Below, one piece after another: positions 42,682 through 52,494 of a DNA stretch of 64,000 nt. The notes beneath the pieces are model-generated. The model made no database searches. It was not told where the DNA came from and was given only the letters and a program-made list of their open reading frames with translations. Source of the DNA: an uncultured Geobacteraceae bacterium (lineage in GTDB: Bacteria; Desulfobacterota; Desulfuromonadia; Geobacterales; Pseudopelobacteraceae); assembly GCA_903862245.1 (NCBI GenBank), contig CAIOXL010000042.1:1-64000 (forward strand). Direction: 5' to 3'. The stretch's first letter is position 1; each line of letters opens with the position of its first letter. The translations under genes and the position numbers were made by a program.

Positions 42682-43610
42682 GCCTTCCCCCCGACAGTCC
42701 GTATTCCGGCAACATCTTCAATAGTCACCAGGACCGCTTCCTTATGTATCCTTTTTACCAACCCGCACAACACCTTACCCGGGCCGAGTTCAATAAAAGT
42801 TTCTACACCGAGAGCGACCATGTTGTTGACCGACTGTTCCCATAACACAGGAGAACACACCTGTGTGACCAGCAGCGGTTTCACCCGTTCTTTCTCGCTG
42901 TTCGGAGCAGCATCGGCATTTGAAACAACCGGAACATTCATTTCATGAACAGAGAGCACATCCAGTACCGCGGCCAGTCGATCCGCAGCCGGCTTCATCA
43001 ACGCACAATGAAAAGGTGCGCTGACTGGAAGCAGCATGGCTTTCCGGAAGCCACGCTCCTTGGCAACTTCTATGGCACGGGCCACAGCCGCAACCGAGCC
43101 TGCAATAACAATCTGGCCGGGCGAATTAAAGTTGGCCGGCGAAACAACATCGCCTTGCGCAGCCTCCCGGCAGATATCTTCGAGGCTCTCACTGTCAATC
43201 CCGATCATGGCAGCCATTGTGCCGGTGCCGACCGGAACCGCTTCCTGCATGAAAGTGCCACGGGCTCGCACCGTTCTGACCGCATCAGCAAAAGAAAGGG
43301 CACCGGAGCAGACCAGCGCGGAAAATTCACCGAGTGAATGACCGGCCACATAATCGGGCTTCAGACCGGTCTCCTGCTGTACCACCTTTAACACTGCAAT
43401 GCTGGCCGTCAGAATTGCCGGCTGTGTGTTAGCGGTCAGCTTGAGGTCGGCATCACTCCCCGAAAAACAAAGCTCTGACAATTTAAACCCGAGGGCGTCA
43501 TCAGCCTCTTCAAACAGATTTCGCGCGACCGCAAAATTATCCGCCAGTTCCTTTCCCATACCGGAATACTGGGAGCCTTGACCCGGAAAAATAAAAGCTG
43601 ATTTAGACAT
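42678..43610 (-). CDS. fabD: Malonyl-CoA:ACP transacylase
   Basis: AFIFPGQGSQYSGMG, VAGHSLGEFSAL. Confidence 0.97.
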   Translation of the reverse strand: MSKSAFIFPGQGSQYSGMGKELADNFAVARNLFEEADDALGFKLSELCFSGSDADLKLTANTQPAILTASIAVLKVVQQETGLKPDYVAGHSLGEFSALVCSGALSFADAVRTVRARGTFMQEAVPVGTGTMAAMIGIDSESLEDICREAAQGDVVSPANFNSPGQIVIAGSVAAVARAIEVAKERGFRKAMLLPVSAPFHCALMKPAADRLAAVLDVLSVHEMNVPVVSNADAAPNSEKERVKPLLVTQVCSPVLWEQSVNNMVALGVETFIELGPGKVLCGLVKRIHKEAVLVTIEDVAGIRTVGGKA

Positions 43611-43648
43611 ACGAATTTCCTCGTCCCATGTGTGGAGTTTAGCGTCTT

Positions 43649-44635
43649 CTACCAGTTGACAAGCGCAGATCCGTAGGTGAAACCACCGCCAAAAGCGACC
43701 ATCAGAAGATTACTGTCAGATGTAAGGAGACCCTGACGGTTCGCCTCATCAAGCGCGATTGGAATTGATGCAGAGGAAGTATTGCCATACCGGTGAAGAT
43801 TGGTGAACAGCCGGCTTGAATCAAGTCCAAGTCGCTTGACGGTAGCGTCAATTATGCGCTGATTAGCCTGGTGCGGGATCAACAGAGAAATGTCGGCTGC
43901 AGTCAGACCATTGGTATCCAGAGCTTTAACAGCTGCCTCCTCCATACCGCGAACAGCATGTTTGAAGACTTCATTACCCTCCATGGCAAGATATATACGG
44001 CCTTCGTCAATAGTCCGCCTGTCGGTGGCAGGGTTACGGCTTCCGCTCCCCTGCTGATAAAGCAGGTTCCAGTGTGAGCCGTTGCTGAACGTATGGGTTG
44101 AAAGCAGAGTATGGCAAGCATAATCTTCAGATGCTTCCACAACGACCGCCCCCGCCCCGTCGCCAAAGAGAACGCAGGTATTGCGATCCTGCCAATCAAC
44201 AATACGTGACAGCACTTCAGCGCCGATCACAAGAATCTTTTTTGCAGAACCGGAACGAATATATTTTTCAGCGATTGACAAACCGAAGATGAAGCCGGAG
44301 CAGGCCGCCGAAAGATCAAAAGCGGTTGCATTTGAGGCACCCAGCAGATCTTGGACGATACAGGCGGTTGAAGGAAATGGAAAATCAGGTGTAACGGTAC
44401 CAAGAATGATCAGGTCGATTTCTTCCGGCTGCACCCCGGCCATGGCCAGAGCACGTCGAGCCGCTTCAGCGGCAAAGGTTGAAGTGTATTCGCCATCAGC
44501 CGCAATACGCCGCTCTTTAATGCCCGTTCTTGTCGTAATCCAGGTATCACTGGTTTCGACCAACCGTTCCAGCTCAGCATTGGTGAGAATTCTCCCGGGT
44601 AAAGCAGAGCCGGTTCCGGTAATTTTGACATTCAC
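43649..44635 (-). CDS. fabH: 3-oxoacyl-ACP synthase III
   Basis: TGSALPGRILTN, LSAACSGFIFGLS, IPHQANQRI, YGNTSSASIP. Confidence 0.97.
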   Translation of the reverse strand: MNVKITGTGSALPGRILTNAELERLVETSDTWITTRTGIKERRIAADGEYTSTFAAEAARRALAMAGVQPEEIDLIILGTVTPDFPFPSTACIVQDLLGASNATAFDLSAACSGFIFGLSIAEKYIRSGSAKKILVIGAEVLSRIVDWQDRNTCVLFGDGAGAVVVEASEDYACHTLLSTHTFSNGSHWNLLYQQGSGSRNPATDRRTIDEGRIYLAMEGNEVFKHAVRGMEEAAVKALDTNGLTAADISLLIPHQANQRIIDATVKRLGLDSSRLFTNLHRYGNTSSASIPIALDEANRQGLLTSDSNLLMVAFGGGFTYGSALVNW

Positions 44636-44648
44636 GATTGAATCTCCA

Positions 44649-45686
44649 TTACTCTGCAGTTGTATGCGGCGGGCTATCCCTTCGTATCAATACCGAGTGG
44701 TTTTCAGACAGTTTTTCGGCAACATGCTCCGATACGCCGTTTTTTGCGTACTCATGGGCAAACCGAATTGCATTTTTTATCGCCTTTACGTTAGAGCCGC
44801 CATGGCAGATCATACCGACGCCGTTGATCCCCAAAAGCGGCGCACCGCCATATTCCGCATAATCCACAATCTTTTTGAACCGGCCAAAAGCACCACGCAC
44901 GAAAAGATAACCGATCTTGGACACCCAGCTTTTTACGATCTCCCGTTTCAGCATCCTGCCCGCAGCATCTGCCAACCCCTCGGAAAGCTTGAGGACAATA
45001 TTCCCCACAAACCCGTCACATACAACCACGTCAACCGCACCGGCAAAAATATCCCGGCCTTCAATATATCCGGAATAATTAAGCGAAGTTTCGCGCAGGA
45101 CGGCGTTTGTTTCTCTGGTCAGCTCATTCCCTTTCGAATCTTCTTCACCATTTGACAGCAGACCGACTTTCGGTGAGGCGATCCCCATTGCGTAGCGGGC
45201 ATAAACCTCACCCATGATGGCAAACTGGACGAGGTGCAGCGGCTTGCAATCAACATTGCCGCCCACATCCAGAACCAGCGTCTGCCCTTTCAGGGTAGGA
45301 AACAGCTGAGCAATAGCCGGCCGCTCAATCCCCTTGATCCGCTTCAGGACAAACATACCGGACGCCATAGTAGCACCGGAGTTTCCGGCACTTACCGCTG
45401 CACAGGCCTTGCCATCCTTAACGAGTTCGAAGGCCTGACGCACGGATGAGTCACGTTTCTTCCGCACGGCATCTGAAGCGGAATCGTGCATGCCCACTAC
45501 TTCACTGGCATGAAAGATATCGATATCAAGACCGCTGACGGCATGTTTGGCAAGTTCAGCCTCCAAACGTGCACGATCACCGACAAGCGTCACCGCCAAC
45601 CCGAACTCACGACAGGCGGCAACAGCACCTTCCACTTCAACAACAGGAGCATTGTCACCGCCCATTGCGTCAACGGCGACCCTCAT
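44649..45686 (-). CDS. plsX: Phosphate acyltransferase PlsX
   Basis: [49 protein letters not shown]; start corrected. Confidence 0.96.
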   Translation of the reverse strand: MRVAVDAMGGDNAPVVEVEGAVAACREFGLAVTLVGDRARLEAELAKHAVSGLDIDIFHASEVVGMHDSASDAVRKKRDSSVRQAFELVKDGKACAAVSAGNSGATMASGMFVLKRIKGIERPAIAQLFPTLKGQTLVLDVGGNVDCKPLHLVQFAIMGEVYARYAMGIASPKVGLLSNGEEDSKGNELTRETNAVLRETSLNYSGYIEGRDIFAGAVDVVVCDGFVGNIVLKLSEGLADAAGRMLKREIVKSWVSKIGYLFVRGAFGRFKKIVDYAEYGGAPLLGINGVGMICHGGSNVKAIKNAIRFAHEYAKNGVSEHVAEKLSENHSVLIRRDSPPHTTAE

Positions 45687-45714
45687 CTGCTTTAATTGCG
45701 GCACGTGGACGACT

Positions 45715-45903
45715 CTATGCCTGAGCTGATGAAAGGTCGATAACCTCTTTGCCTTTGTAAGTTCCACAGGCAGGGCAGGCACGGTGCGGAAGCTTTGCAG
45801 CTTTGCATTGAGGACAGACAGATAATGACGGCGTGGTTAAGAAGTCATGTGCCCGTCTCATATTCTTGCGGGATTTGGAGGTTTTTTTCTTGGGTACAGC
45901 CAT
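45715..45903 (-). CDS. rpmF: 50S ribosomal protein L32
   Basis: [48 protein letters not shown]. Confidence 0.98.
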   Translation of the reverse strand: MAVPKKKTSKSRKNMRRAHDFLTTPSLSVCPQCKAAKLPHRACPACGTYKGKEVIDLSSAQA

Positions 45904-45948
45904 GGTGTATCTCCTTTTTCTGGTGATGCACGTTATCGTGCCACCGTT

Positions 45949-46503
45949 CTATTTTCTGGTTACTTTAAAATCTTTCAACGCACCGAATGAAAGGCTTACC
46001 GGTTCTTTACTGCACGTACATTCTGATATATTCAAGTCAACACCGCATTCGTGACATAGACCCTTGCAGTCATCGCTGCAGAGCGGCTTCAAAGGGATTT
46101 CCATCGCAATCTGCTCCTCAATTTCGTGAGTCAGATCGATCTCATCACCGGTATAGACAGAAGAAAGCAGATCCATTTCACCAAGTTCAAGTTCGTCCTC
46201 GGATGAAGCGGTAGCTGCGTGGTCTTTCCGAAAAAAGATAGTAAAGTTTGTGTCCACAAAAGACGTATAGTCGGCAAGACAGCGGGAACAGGAAAGCTCC
46301 AAAGGCGCTGAGACTCTGCCGGTTACCCGTATATTTTCGTACTCGCGCGCAGCAGTAACATCACCCAGAATCCTGCCGGTAATGTTACAGCTTTTGTCAT
46401 TCTGCATCCCGGCAAGAAGAGGAAACGTTTCGACCGGTTCGTCAAAGTGAATTGCAAGCGGCGTATCCTTGATGTGATCTATAATAATATTCACTTGCAC
46501 CAT
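45949..46503 (-). CDS. YceD family (DUF177) protein
   Basis: CSRCLADYTSFV, CSDDCKGLCHECGVDLN; adjacent to rpmF. Confidence 0.92.
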   Translation of the reverse strand: MVQVNIIIDHIKDTPLAIHFDEPVETFPLLAGMQNDKSCNITGRILGDVTAAREYENIRVTGRVSAPLELSCSRCLADYTSFVDTNFTIFFRKDHAATASSEDELELGEMDLLSSVYTGDEIDLTHEIEEQIAMEIPLKPLCSDDCKGLCHECGVDLNISECTCSKEPVSLSFGALKDFKVTRK

Positions 46504-46587
46504 CCACTGGTCAAAACTGTTACAAATTTTAAAGCAAGTCAGTATAGGGAATATGCACTAATTGTCAAGGAATTTACTGATCGGTTC

Positions 46588-48129
46588 TTAGTGGTGCCTT
46601 GGATTGCATCTGCCGTAGCAGTTCACCTGATCACGAATATTCCCGGCAAGATCGTGATCTATCATATCCCAGGTAAAGCGCCACCCCCAATTACCGAACG
46701 CGGTACCGGGGACATTCATGCGGGCCTCACTTCCCGCCCCTATCAAATCCTGCAACGGAATAATTGCCGTATTAGCAACGGACATAAGCACCGCACGAAG
46801 TATACACGTAACGGTGTCTTCTCCCCTTCCCCCCACGTAGTGGTCCACTCGACTTCGCTGGACATCAGAGAGGGAGTAATACCATCCTGCCGTGGTATTA
46901 TTGTCATGAGTACCGGTGTAAACAACCGAATTTTTCTGATGATTATGCGGCAGATAGGGATTTGCGGGGCCCGAATCAAACGCAAACTGAACAATCTTCA
47001 TGCCCGGAAAATCATACCGGTCACGCAGCATTTCAACTTCATGAGTGATGACACCCAGATCTTCGGCAATAACCGGCAGCTTCCCGAGAGCGGCAATTAT
47101 TTCATCGAACAGAGCTGTGCCGGGAGCCGTAACCCAGGTGCCGTTAATAGCGGTACTTTCTGCCGCCGGCACATTCCAGGCGGCCTCAAATCCCCTGAAG
47201 TGATCAACACGGATTACATCAAAAAGCTGGAACATCGCCTGAAAACGCTCAATCCACCACGCATACCCCTGACGCCCCATCATTTCCCAGTCATACAGGG
47301 GATTACCCCACAGCTGACCCGTTTCACTGAAGTAATCAGGCGGGACTCCGGCCACGAAAGTCGGCCGCCCCTTCTGATCAAGCAGAAACAGTTCGCGACC
47401 GCTCCAGACGTCTGCAGAATCGTATCCGACAAAAATGGGGATATCACCAATAATCGAGATGCCCTTTTCTGCCGCATACCTTCGCAACCTGTTCCACTGC
47501 CTGAAAAACTGCCACTGAATGTATTTCTGGATGCCAATTTCGGGGCCCAGATCAACGGACGCTTTCTCACGTTTTTCCGGTGTCAGGAGAGCCATACCGG
47601 CCGGCCACTTATCCCAGGACCGCCCCTTGTAGCGCTGTTTCAGCGCCATAAAAAGCGCATAGTTATGAAGCCAGGGGGTCTTATTGCAGAAGTCCCAGAA
47701 TTCATGCTTACCTGGCGCAGAATCATCGGCTAAAAAACTGGTGCCCTCTGCCTGCAGCAGGGCCATTTTCTTTTTCTGCACTGAGGTGAAATCAACACTC
47801 GCAGCATTCAGGCGACCTTTACCGCCTGCGGCAGCAGGAGCCCTGTCAGCCACAATCTGATCCAGATCTATGAGAAGGGGGTTGCCCGCAAACGCGGAGA
47901 ATGCTGAATAGGGCGAATTACCGCACGCCGGCGGTGTAAGCGGCAAAACCTGCCAATACGACATCCCCATGTCCGCCAGCAGATCAATGAAACGGCGGGC
48001 ATCCTGTCCGAGTGAACCGATTCCGTCCGGCCCCGGTAATGAGGAAGGATGTAACAGCACGCCACACCCACGCTTGTTCAGCATCTTGCCCCCGATGTAC
48101 TTGAAATTACCCTGCCGGCAGATCGCCAT
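46588..48129 (-). CDS. malQ: 4-alpha-glucanotransferase
   Basis: RGCGVLLHPSSLPGPDGIGSLG, IRVDHFRGFEAAWNVPA. Confidence 0.95.
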   Translation of the reverse strand: MAICRQGNFKYIGGKMLNKRGCGVLLHPSSLPGPDGIGSLGQDARRFIDLLADMGMSYWQVLPLTPPACGNSPYSAFSAFAGNPLLIDLDQIVADRAPAAAGGKGRLNAASVDFTSVQKKKMALLQAEGTSFLADDSAPGKHEFWDFCNKTPWLHNYALFMALKQRYKGRSWDKWPAGMALLTPEKREKASVDLGPEIGIQKYIQWQFFRQWNRLRRYAAEKGISIIGDIPIFVGYDSADVWSGRELFLLDQKGRPTFVAGVPPDYFSETGQLWGNPLYDWEMMGRQGYAWWIERFQAMFQLFDVIRVDHFRGFEAAWNVPAAESTAINGTWVTAPGTALFDEIIAALGKLPVIAEDLGVITHEVEMLRDRYDFPGMKIVQFAFDSGPANPYLPHNHQKNSVVYTGTHDNNTTAGWYYSLSDVQRSRVDHYVGGRGEDTVTCILRAVLMSVANTAIIPLQDLIGAGSEARMNVPGTAFGNWGWRFTWDMIDHDLAGNIRDQVNCYGRCNPRHH

Positions 48130-48144
48130 CAGCAGGGACCGGCT

Positions 48145-49098
48145 TCAGGCCAGTTCGTCCGGATCATCATTGGATAGGGCCAACCCTTCCAACAGTCCGA
48201 AATCGCTGATCTTCAACCTGCCAAAGCCAAACCTGTCCATAACTGAAGTAGTGATGACCAGCCCGGCAATGATTAAATCTTCACGCCCTTTTTCCATACC
48301 CTTAACTGACAACCGCTCCTGAGGAGTCAGGCGGGACAGCCGTTGAAAAATTTCAGAGATATCGCCCCTGCTCACCGAAAAGTTATTCACTTTGCGATAA
48401 TCGTACTCATCCAACTCGAGCTTGATCGCTGCAATGGTCGTGGCCGTCCCGGCCGTTCCGACCAGTTCAAACCCTCCTGATACTGCAACTCCCGCCAGTG
48501 ACAAATCCGTTTCAAGCTGGTCAAGAACTGAGCTGACACGAGCCATCATTTCCGCAGGTTCAGGGAAACCCTCCGTCAGGCGGACAACACCTAGCGGCAT
48601 GCTTTTGATGAAAAGCGGGACACCGTGGGCTGACACCGTAAACTCGGTGCTCCCGCCGCCGACGTCAAGTACCGCAAGAGTGTCACCTGCGGAATCAAGA
48701 GCGGAGAGAACCCCCTTAAGTGTCAACCGCGCTTCATCATCACCATTGATCACGACAAGGTTGATTCCGGTTTCCTGCAGAACCGTGGCCACAAACTCAG
48801 GTCCGTTAACGGCATCCCGCACCGCGCTGGTGGCTGATGCCCGCAGCCGTTTCACCCCGTACTCTGAAATAAGTGCAGAAAACCTGCGCAGGCAGGCAAG
48901 ACCGCGTTCCCTGGCCTCGGCGGATAAACCCTGCTCATCGGTGAAGCCGCCACCCAGTCTGACCACTTCACGCTCAATGCGGACAGGAATAATGCCGGCG
49001 GGAGAGCTCTGAGCAATAAGCAATCGGGCGGTATTGGTCCCGAAATCTATGGCAGCGCAATAATCGTTCATGCAAGGAGTCCCTGACTGCAGCAACAC
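48145..49098 (-). CDS. Ppx/GppA phosphatase family protein (short form)
   Basis: AAIDFGTNTARLLIA, LDVGGGSTEFTV; 317 aa, no HD domain. Confidence 0.9.
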   Translation of the reverse strand: MLLQSGTPCMNDYCAAIDFGTNTARLLIAQSSPAGIIPVRIEREVVRLGGGFTDEQGLSAEARERGLACLRRFSALISEYGVKRLRASATSAVRDAVNGPEFVATVLQETGINLVVINGDDEARLTLKGVLSALDSAGDTLAVLDVGGGSTEFTVSAHGVPLFIKSMPLGVVRLTEGFPEPAEMMARVSSVLDQLETDLSLAGVAVSGGFELVGTAGTATTIAAIKLELDEYDYRKVNNFSVSRGDISEIFQRLSRLTPQERLSVKGMEKGREDLIIAGLVITTSVMDRFGFGRLKISDFGLLEGLALSNDDPDELA

Positions 49099-49247
49099 GG
49101 AAGAAACTACTCCGTGCCATCAAATGAAAGAACAGAGAACACTGGGATACATAGTGTGACTATGTAACAGTTTTGGGTGGAAATGAAAAGCACACAGGAG
49201 AGAAAATTGAAACTAAACGTAAAAGGCTTGTGTTTTATAATGGGTAC

Positions 49248-49398
49248 AAAAAAAAGACTGCGCATTACAGCGGATCGCAGCATAACCGAAGGGAACCTGC
49301 GGCCCCACACCGTTACCTCTGCAGACAACTGAGAACGGCAGCCTCGCAGATCATCACACAAAACGAAAACGATCTACCGCACTGCGGTAGATTTTTAT
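49248..49398 (+). ncRNA. Candidate structured small RNA of unknown family
   Basis: Perfect TATAAT at 49236-49241, nested CTGCG/CGCAG stems, intrinsic terminator ATCTACCGC-act-GCGGTAGATTTTTAT at 49372-49398; no good ORF. Confidence 0.4.
49372..49398 (+). terminator. Intrinsic terminator
   Basis: 9-bp perfect stem ATCTACCGC/GCGGTAGAT followed by TTTTAT. Confidence 0.75.
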
Positions 49399-49432
49399 AA
49401 CGGAAACCCGGGCGAACGGCAGCAGAATGGGG

Positions 49433-49708
49433 TTATCCGAGCACCATTTCTTTCAGTTCTTTGCCAACCTTGAAAAAAGGGAGCTTTTTAGGACTGACCT
49501 TGATCGGCTCACCGGTTTTCGGATTTCGTCCGGTGTATGTACCGTACTCTTTGATGACAAAACTGCCCAGGCCGCGAATTTCAATACGCTCCCCCTGTGC
49601 CATCGCATCACTCATGGAAGAAAAAATCAGGTTGACAAGCTCTTCTGCCCGCTTAACCGGTAAATCTTTCTTCAGTGCCAGCTGTTCAATAAGCTCGGAT
49701 TTATTCAT
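49433..49708 (-). CDS. ihfB: HU/IHF family DNA-binding protein, IHF beta-like
   Basis: MNKSELIEQLA, RIEIRGLGSFVIKEYGTYTGRNPKTGEPI. Confidence 0.92.
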   Translation of the reverse strand: MNKSELIEQLALKKDLPVKRAEELVNLIFSSMSDAMAQGERIEIRGLGSFVIKEYGTYTGRNPKTGEPIKVSPKKLPFFKVGKELKEMVLG

Positions 49709-49759
49709 AGAACCCTCCATAATCGTGGCCGTATCGGCCTTAAATGAAACGATTGATAC

Positions 49760-50791
49760 CTAATGACATGATTTGCCCAGATATTTTTTAAAGATAACAG
49801 CAGCATCACCCTGCCGCCCCATTTCAATAAGAATCCCGTACAGCCTTTCAGCAGCGGCCCGTGCAACCGGTGTCTGCAATAGCTCCACATACAGATTCAC
49901 GGCAGTCTCATGATCACCCAATACTTCACAAATATCAGCACGCAGCAATAGCGCCTGTTCAGGCATTATTCGCTCTGCGACCATTATGTCTATTGCAGCC
50001 AGGGCATCCTGAAGATGATTACTCTCACGCAGCACAAGCACCAGAGAAAGCCAGGCAAGCGAATTGGCGCCATTTAACTGCACCGCTGTACGAAGACACT
50101 GCTCCGCCTCGTGATCATTGCCAAGCCGGTGCAGAACCTTCCCTTTTTCGCACCAGTACACATCCTCCGGCACCGAATTCAGACAGCTTTCAAAACCGGC
50201 CAGCGCTCTGTGATGCTCATCATGGCTTGCGGCGACGTACGCTTCTGCAAAATTCTCTCCTAAATCAGCATAGCGATGCCGCTGATCTTCAGGTAATTGC
50301 TGAATAAGTAATTCATAATACTCATGCAACGGCAATGAATCACCTGAATGCGTGCTTTCCGGGCTGTCGGAGCAGCCGCCACCTGAAGAACCTCCACATG
50401 AACCACAAGACGAAACGACCGCCTGTTCGCCCTGGTCACTGTCAACCGCGGCATAACCGGCAAGGAGCAATTCCGCCTTTTCCCGTAGCTTTTGATCATA
50501 AGTCAGTGTTTTTACAAGTTCTAAGTGGTCGATCGCCTTGGCGATATCCCCTCGGGCATGTGCATATTCCGCTTCCTGAAGATTGCACTCGGCAAGGCCT
50601 CGATTGGCAGCATCAATGCGGCCGGAGAAAACCGCCGGCAGAGCGGCATCGCCACCTTCAGAAGGACAGAGTTTCAGGCCCTCTTCAAAGCACGTTCTGG
50701 CATCAAAATAACTGCCGGACTCCATATATTTATCGCCCTTGCCGAGAAGATCGGACGGGGACTTTGAGAACCACCGGCTGATAAAATTCAA
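49760..50791 (-). CDS. Tetratricopeptide-repeat protein with a Cys/Gly/Ser-rich linker
   Basis: TPR-like helices; SSCGSCGGSSGGGCSDSPES insert; probable TTG start preceded by AAAGGA. Confidence 0.75.
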   Translation of the reverse strand: MNFISRWFSKSPSDLLGKGDKYMESGSYFDARTCFEEGLKLCPSEGGDAALPAVFSGRIDAANRGLAECNLQEAEYAHARGDIAKAIDHLELVKTLTYDQKLREKAELLLAGYAAVDSDQGEQAVVSSCGSCGGSSGGGCSDSPESTHSGDSLPLHEYYELLIQQLPEDQRHRYADLGENFAEAYVAASHDEHHRALAGFESCLNSVPEDVYWCEKGKVLHRLGNDHEAEQCLRTAVQLNGANSLAWLSLVLVLRESNHLQDALAAIDIMVAERIMPEQALLLRADICEVLGDHETAVNLYVELLQTPVARAAAERLYGILIEMGRQGDAAVIFKKYLGKSCH

Positions 50792-50819
50792 AACGATCCT
50801 TTCTGCCTGCTGAGAAGTG

Positions 50820-52112
50820 TCACGCTTCAATATGAAAGGTCTGGGGAAACATATCAATCGGCACCGATGCGGCAACAGCGTATCCGCATCCCGCCAGCAC
50901 CCCGCAATCCCTCGCCAAGGTACTGGGGTCGCAGGATACGTAGATAATTTTATTCGGGTTCAGGCGCACAATCCCGGAAAGGGCATCGCCCGCTCCGGCG
51001 CGCGGCGGATCAAGCAGCACCGTATCAAACTGCCGCCCCTGACCGACGAGCTGCTGGACGCCTGATGCCGCATCATCACAAAAAAAACGGGCATTTGCAA
51101 CATTGTTCAGGTCCCTGTTATGCTCTGAGGCACGGATTGACCCGGCATTCCCCTCAATACCGGTCACTGAAGCTACTTCCGCCGCCAGAGGAAGCGAAAA
51201 ATTGCCGTTACCGCAGTACAGATCCAGCAGCTGTTCGGCCGGGGTGAAATCCCCGAGCCGCCTGATAACGGACAGCATGGCGCGGTTCTGTAGCTGATGC
51301 ACCTGCGCAAAGCCGCCCGGAGGATAGCTCAGTACCACCTGTTTCTGATCGGCATCGGCACCGGCCATGTGATAGAAGATGTCCGGACTGCCCCACAGTT
51401 TTTCACTGCGCGACTGCGTGTCACTACGGATGAACAGCCCGGTACAGGCACCAAAATCATCAGCCCGGCCGGTGAGATAGCTTCTGCCCTTTGCAGTAAC
51501 TTTTCCGCTCTGGTGAATAATGACAACCACCCCGCTGTCACCGGCATCAATACTGAGCTGCGAAACCAGCTGAGCATCCGGGTACGAGCGGAGCACAGAT
51601 CTGAAACAGTGCAACACCTGGTTAATGACCGGGGCAGCGACAGGACAGCCGTCGGCCGCATCCACCACCTGATGGGAACCCTGACGGAAAAAACCGATAC
51701 AAAGCTCACTAATGCGAACAGAAACCTTGAACTGGAGCCGGTTCCGGTAGCCATACTGCTTCGCTGCGGGCACAACATCGCCAATCAGATCGGCCGGGAC
51801 ACGGGCCCCGCGCCAGAGCGTTTCAGCCAGGATATTCCGCTTCTGCTCAAGCTGGGCCGGATAACTGATCTGCTGCCAACTGCACCCGCCGCACTGTCCG
51901 AATAGCCCACAGGACGGCGTGACCCGGCTTGGAGATGGGTGTATGATTTCGGCAATCGACGCAATACAGTACGATTTTTTCTGCGAGGTTATTCGAAGAG
52001 AGACTTCATCACCCGGGCAGCTTAACGGCACGAAACAGACTTTACCGTCTAACCTGCAGACGCCGCTGCCGCCAAAGGCAAGTTTTTCTATAACAGCAAC
52101 TGGTAACGGCAC
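50820..52112 (-). CDS. 23S rRNA (uracil-5-)-methyltransferase, RlmD/RumA family
   Basis: TRAM domain, Fe-S CGLFGQCGGCSWQ, LDLYCGNGNFSLPLA, LLDPPRAGA, YVSCDPSTLARD. Confidence 0.93.
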   Translation of the reverse strand: MPLPVAVIEKLAFGGSGVCRLDGKVCFVPLSCPGDEVSLRITSQKKSYCIASIAEIIHPSPSRVTPSCGLFGQCGGCSWQQISYPAQLEQKRNILAETLWRGARVPADLIGDVVPAAKQYGYRNRLQFKVSVRISELCIGFFRQGSHQVVDAADGCPVAAPVINQVLHCFRSVLRSYPDAQLVSQLSIDAGDSGVVVIIHQSGKVTAKGRSYLTGRADDFGACTGLFIRSDTQSRSEKLWGSPDIFYHMAGADADQKQVVLSYPPGGFAQVHQLQNRAMLSVIRRLGDFTPAEQLLDLYCGNGNFSLPLAAEVASVTGIEGNAGSIRASEHNRDLNNVANARFFCDDAASGVQQLVGQGRQFDTVLLDPPRAGAGDALSGIVRLNPNKIIYVSCDPSTLARDCGVLAGCGYAVAASVPIDMFPQTFHIEA

Positions 52113-52113
52113 A

Positions 52114-52494
52114 TTACGCTCGTGAACTTCGGATAGTTGACGGTTTCTTTACGCATTTCCGGTACTCGCTCCGCACAAATCGGGGGGGAAAGCCGGGGTC
52201 AGAAAGATATGCCAGAGCGGTATCATGGAACGCACTGATCAGCGAATCACGAACCGAGTCTATTCCGGACTCGGGAACAGCCATTTTTTCCAGAATCCGC
52301 TGAAATCTGACAGAACTGCCCATGATGCTCTCGGCGTGACCATATTCGGCAGCATCGGCAAAAAAGCTCAATTCCAGCGGGATATCGCAGTAGACCAGCA
52401 CCTTAACGTGATAGTAGCCGCCAAAATAGTGCCGGGTCTGGTCCTGCAGCGTAATGCAGAGAGCTGAATCCAGGGGAATCGTCTCAATAATCAC
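52114..52494 (-). CDS. Conserved hypothetical protein
   Basis: 126-aa ORF tightly packed (2 bp and 4-bp overlap) between rlmD-like and queE. Confidence 0.75.
   Translation of the reverse strand: MIIETIPLDSALCITLQDQTRHYFGGYYHVKVLVYCDIPLELSFFADAAEYGHAESIMGSSVRFQRILEKMAVPESGIDSVRDSLISAFHDTALAYLSDPGFPPRFVRSEYRKCVKKPSTIRSSRA

Noticed and set aside
46447-47733. 428-aa + strand ORF antisense to malQ
   Set aside because: Shadow of malQ; no recognisable domain and it starts inside yceD.
49107-49361. 84-aa minus-strand ORF in the ppx-ihfB gap
   Set aside because: No family resemblance and it overlaps the more convincing structured-RNA candidate.
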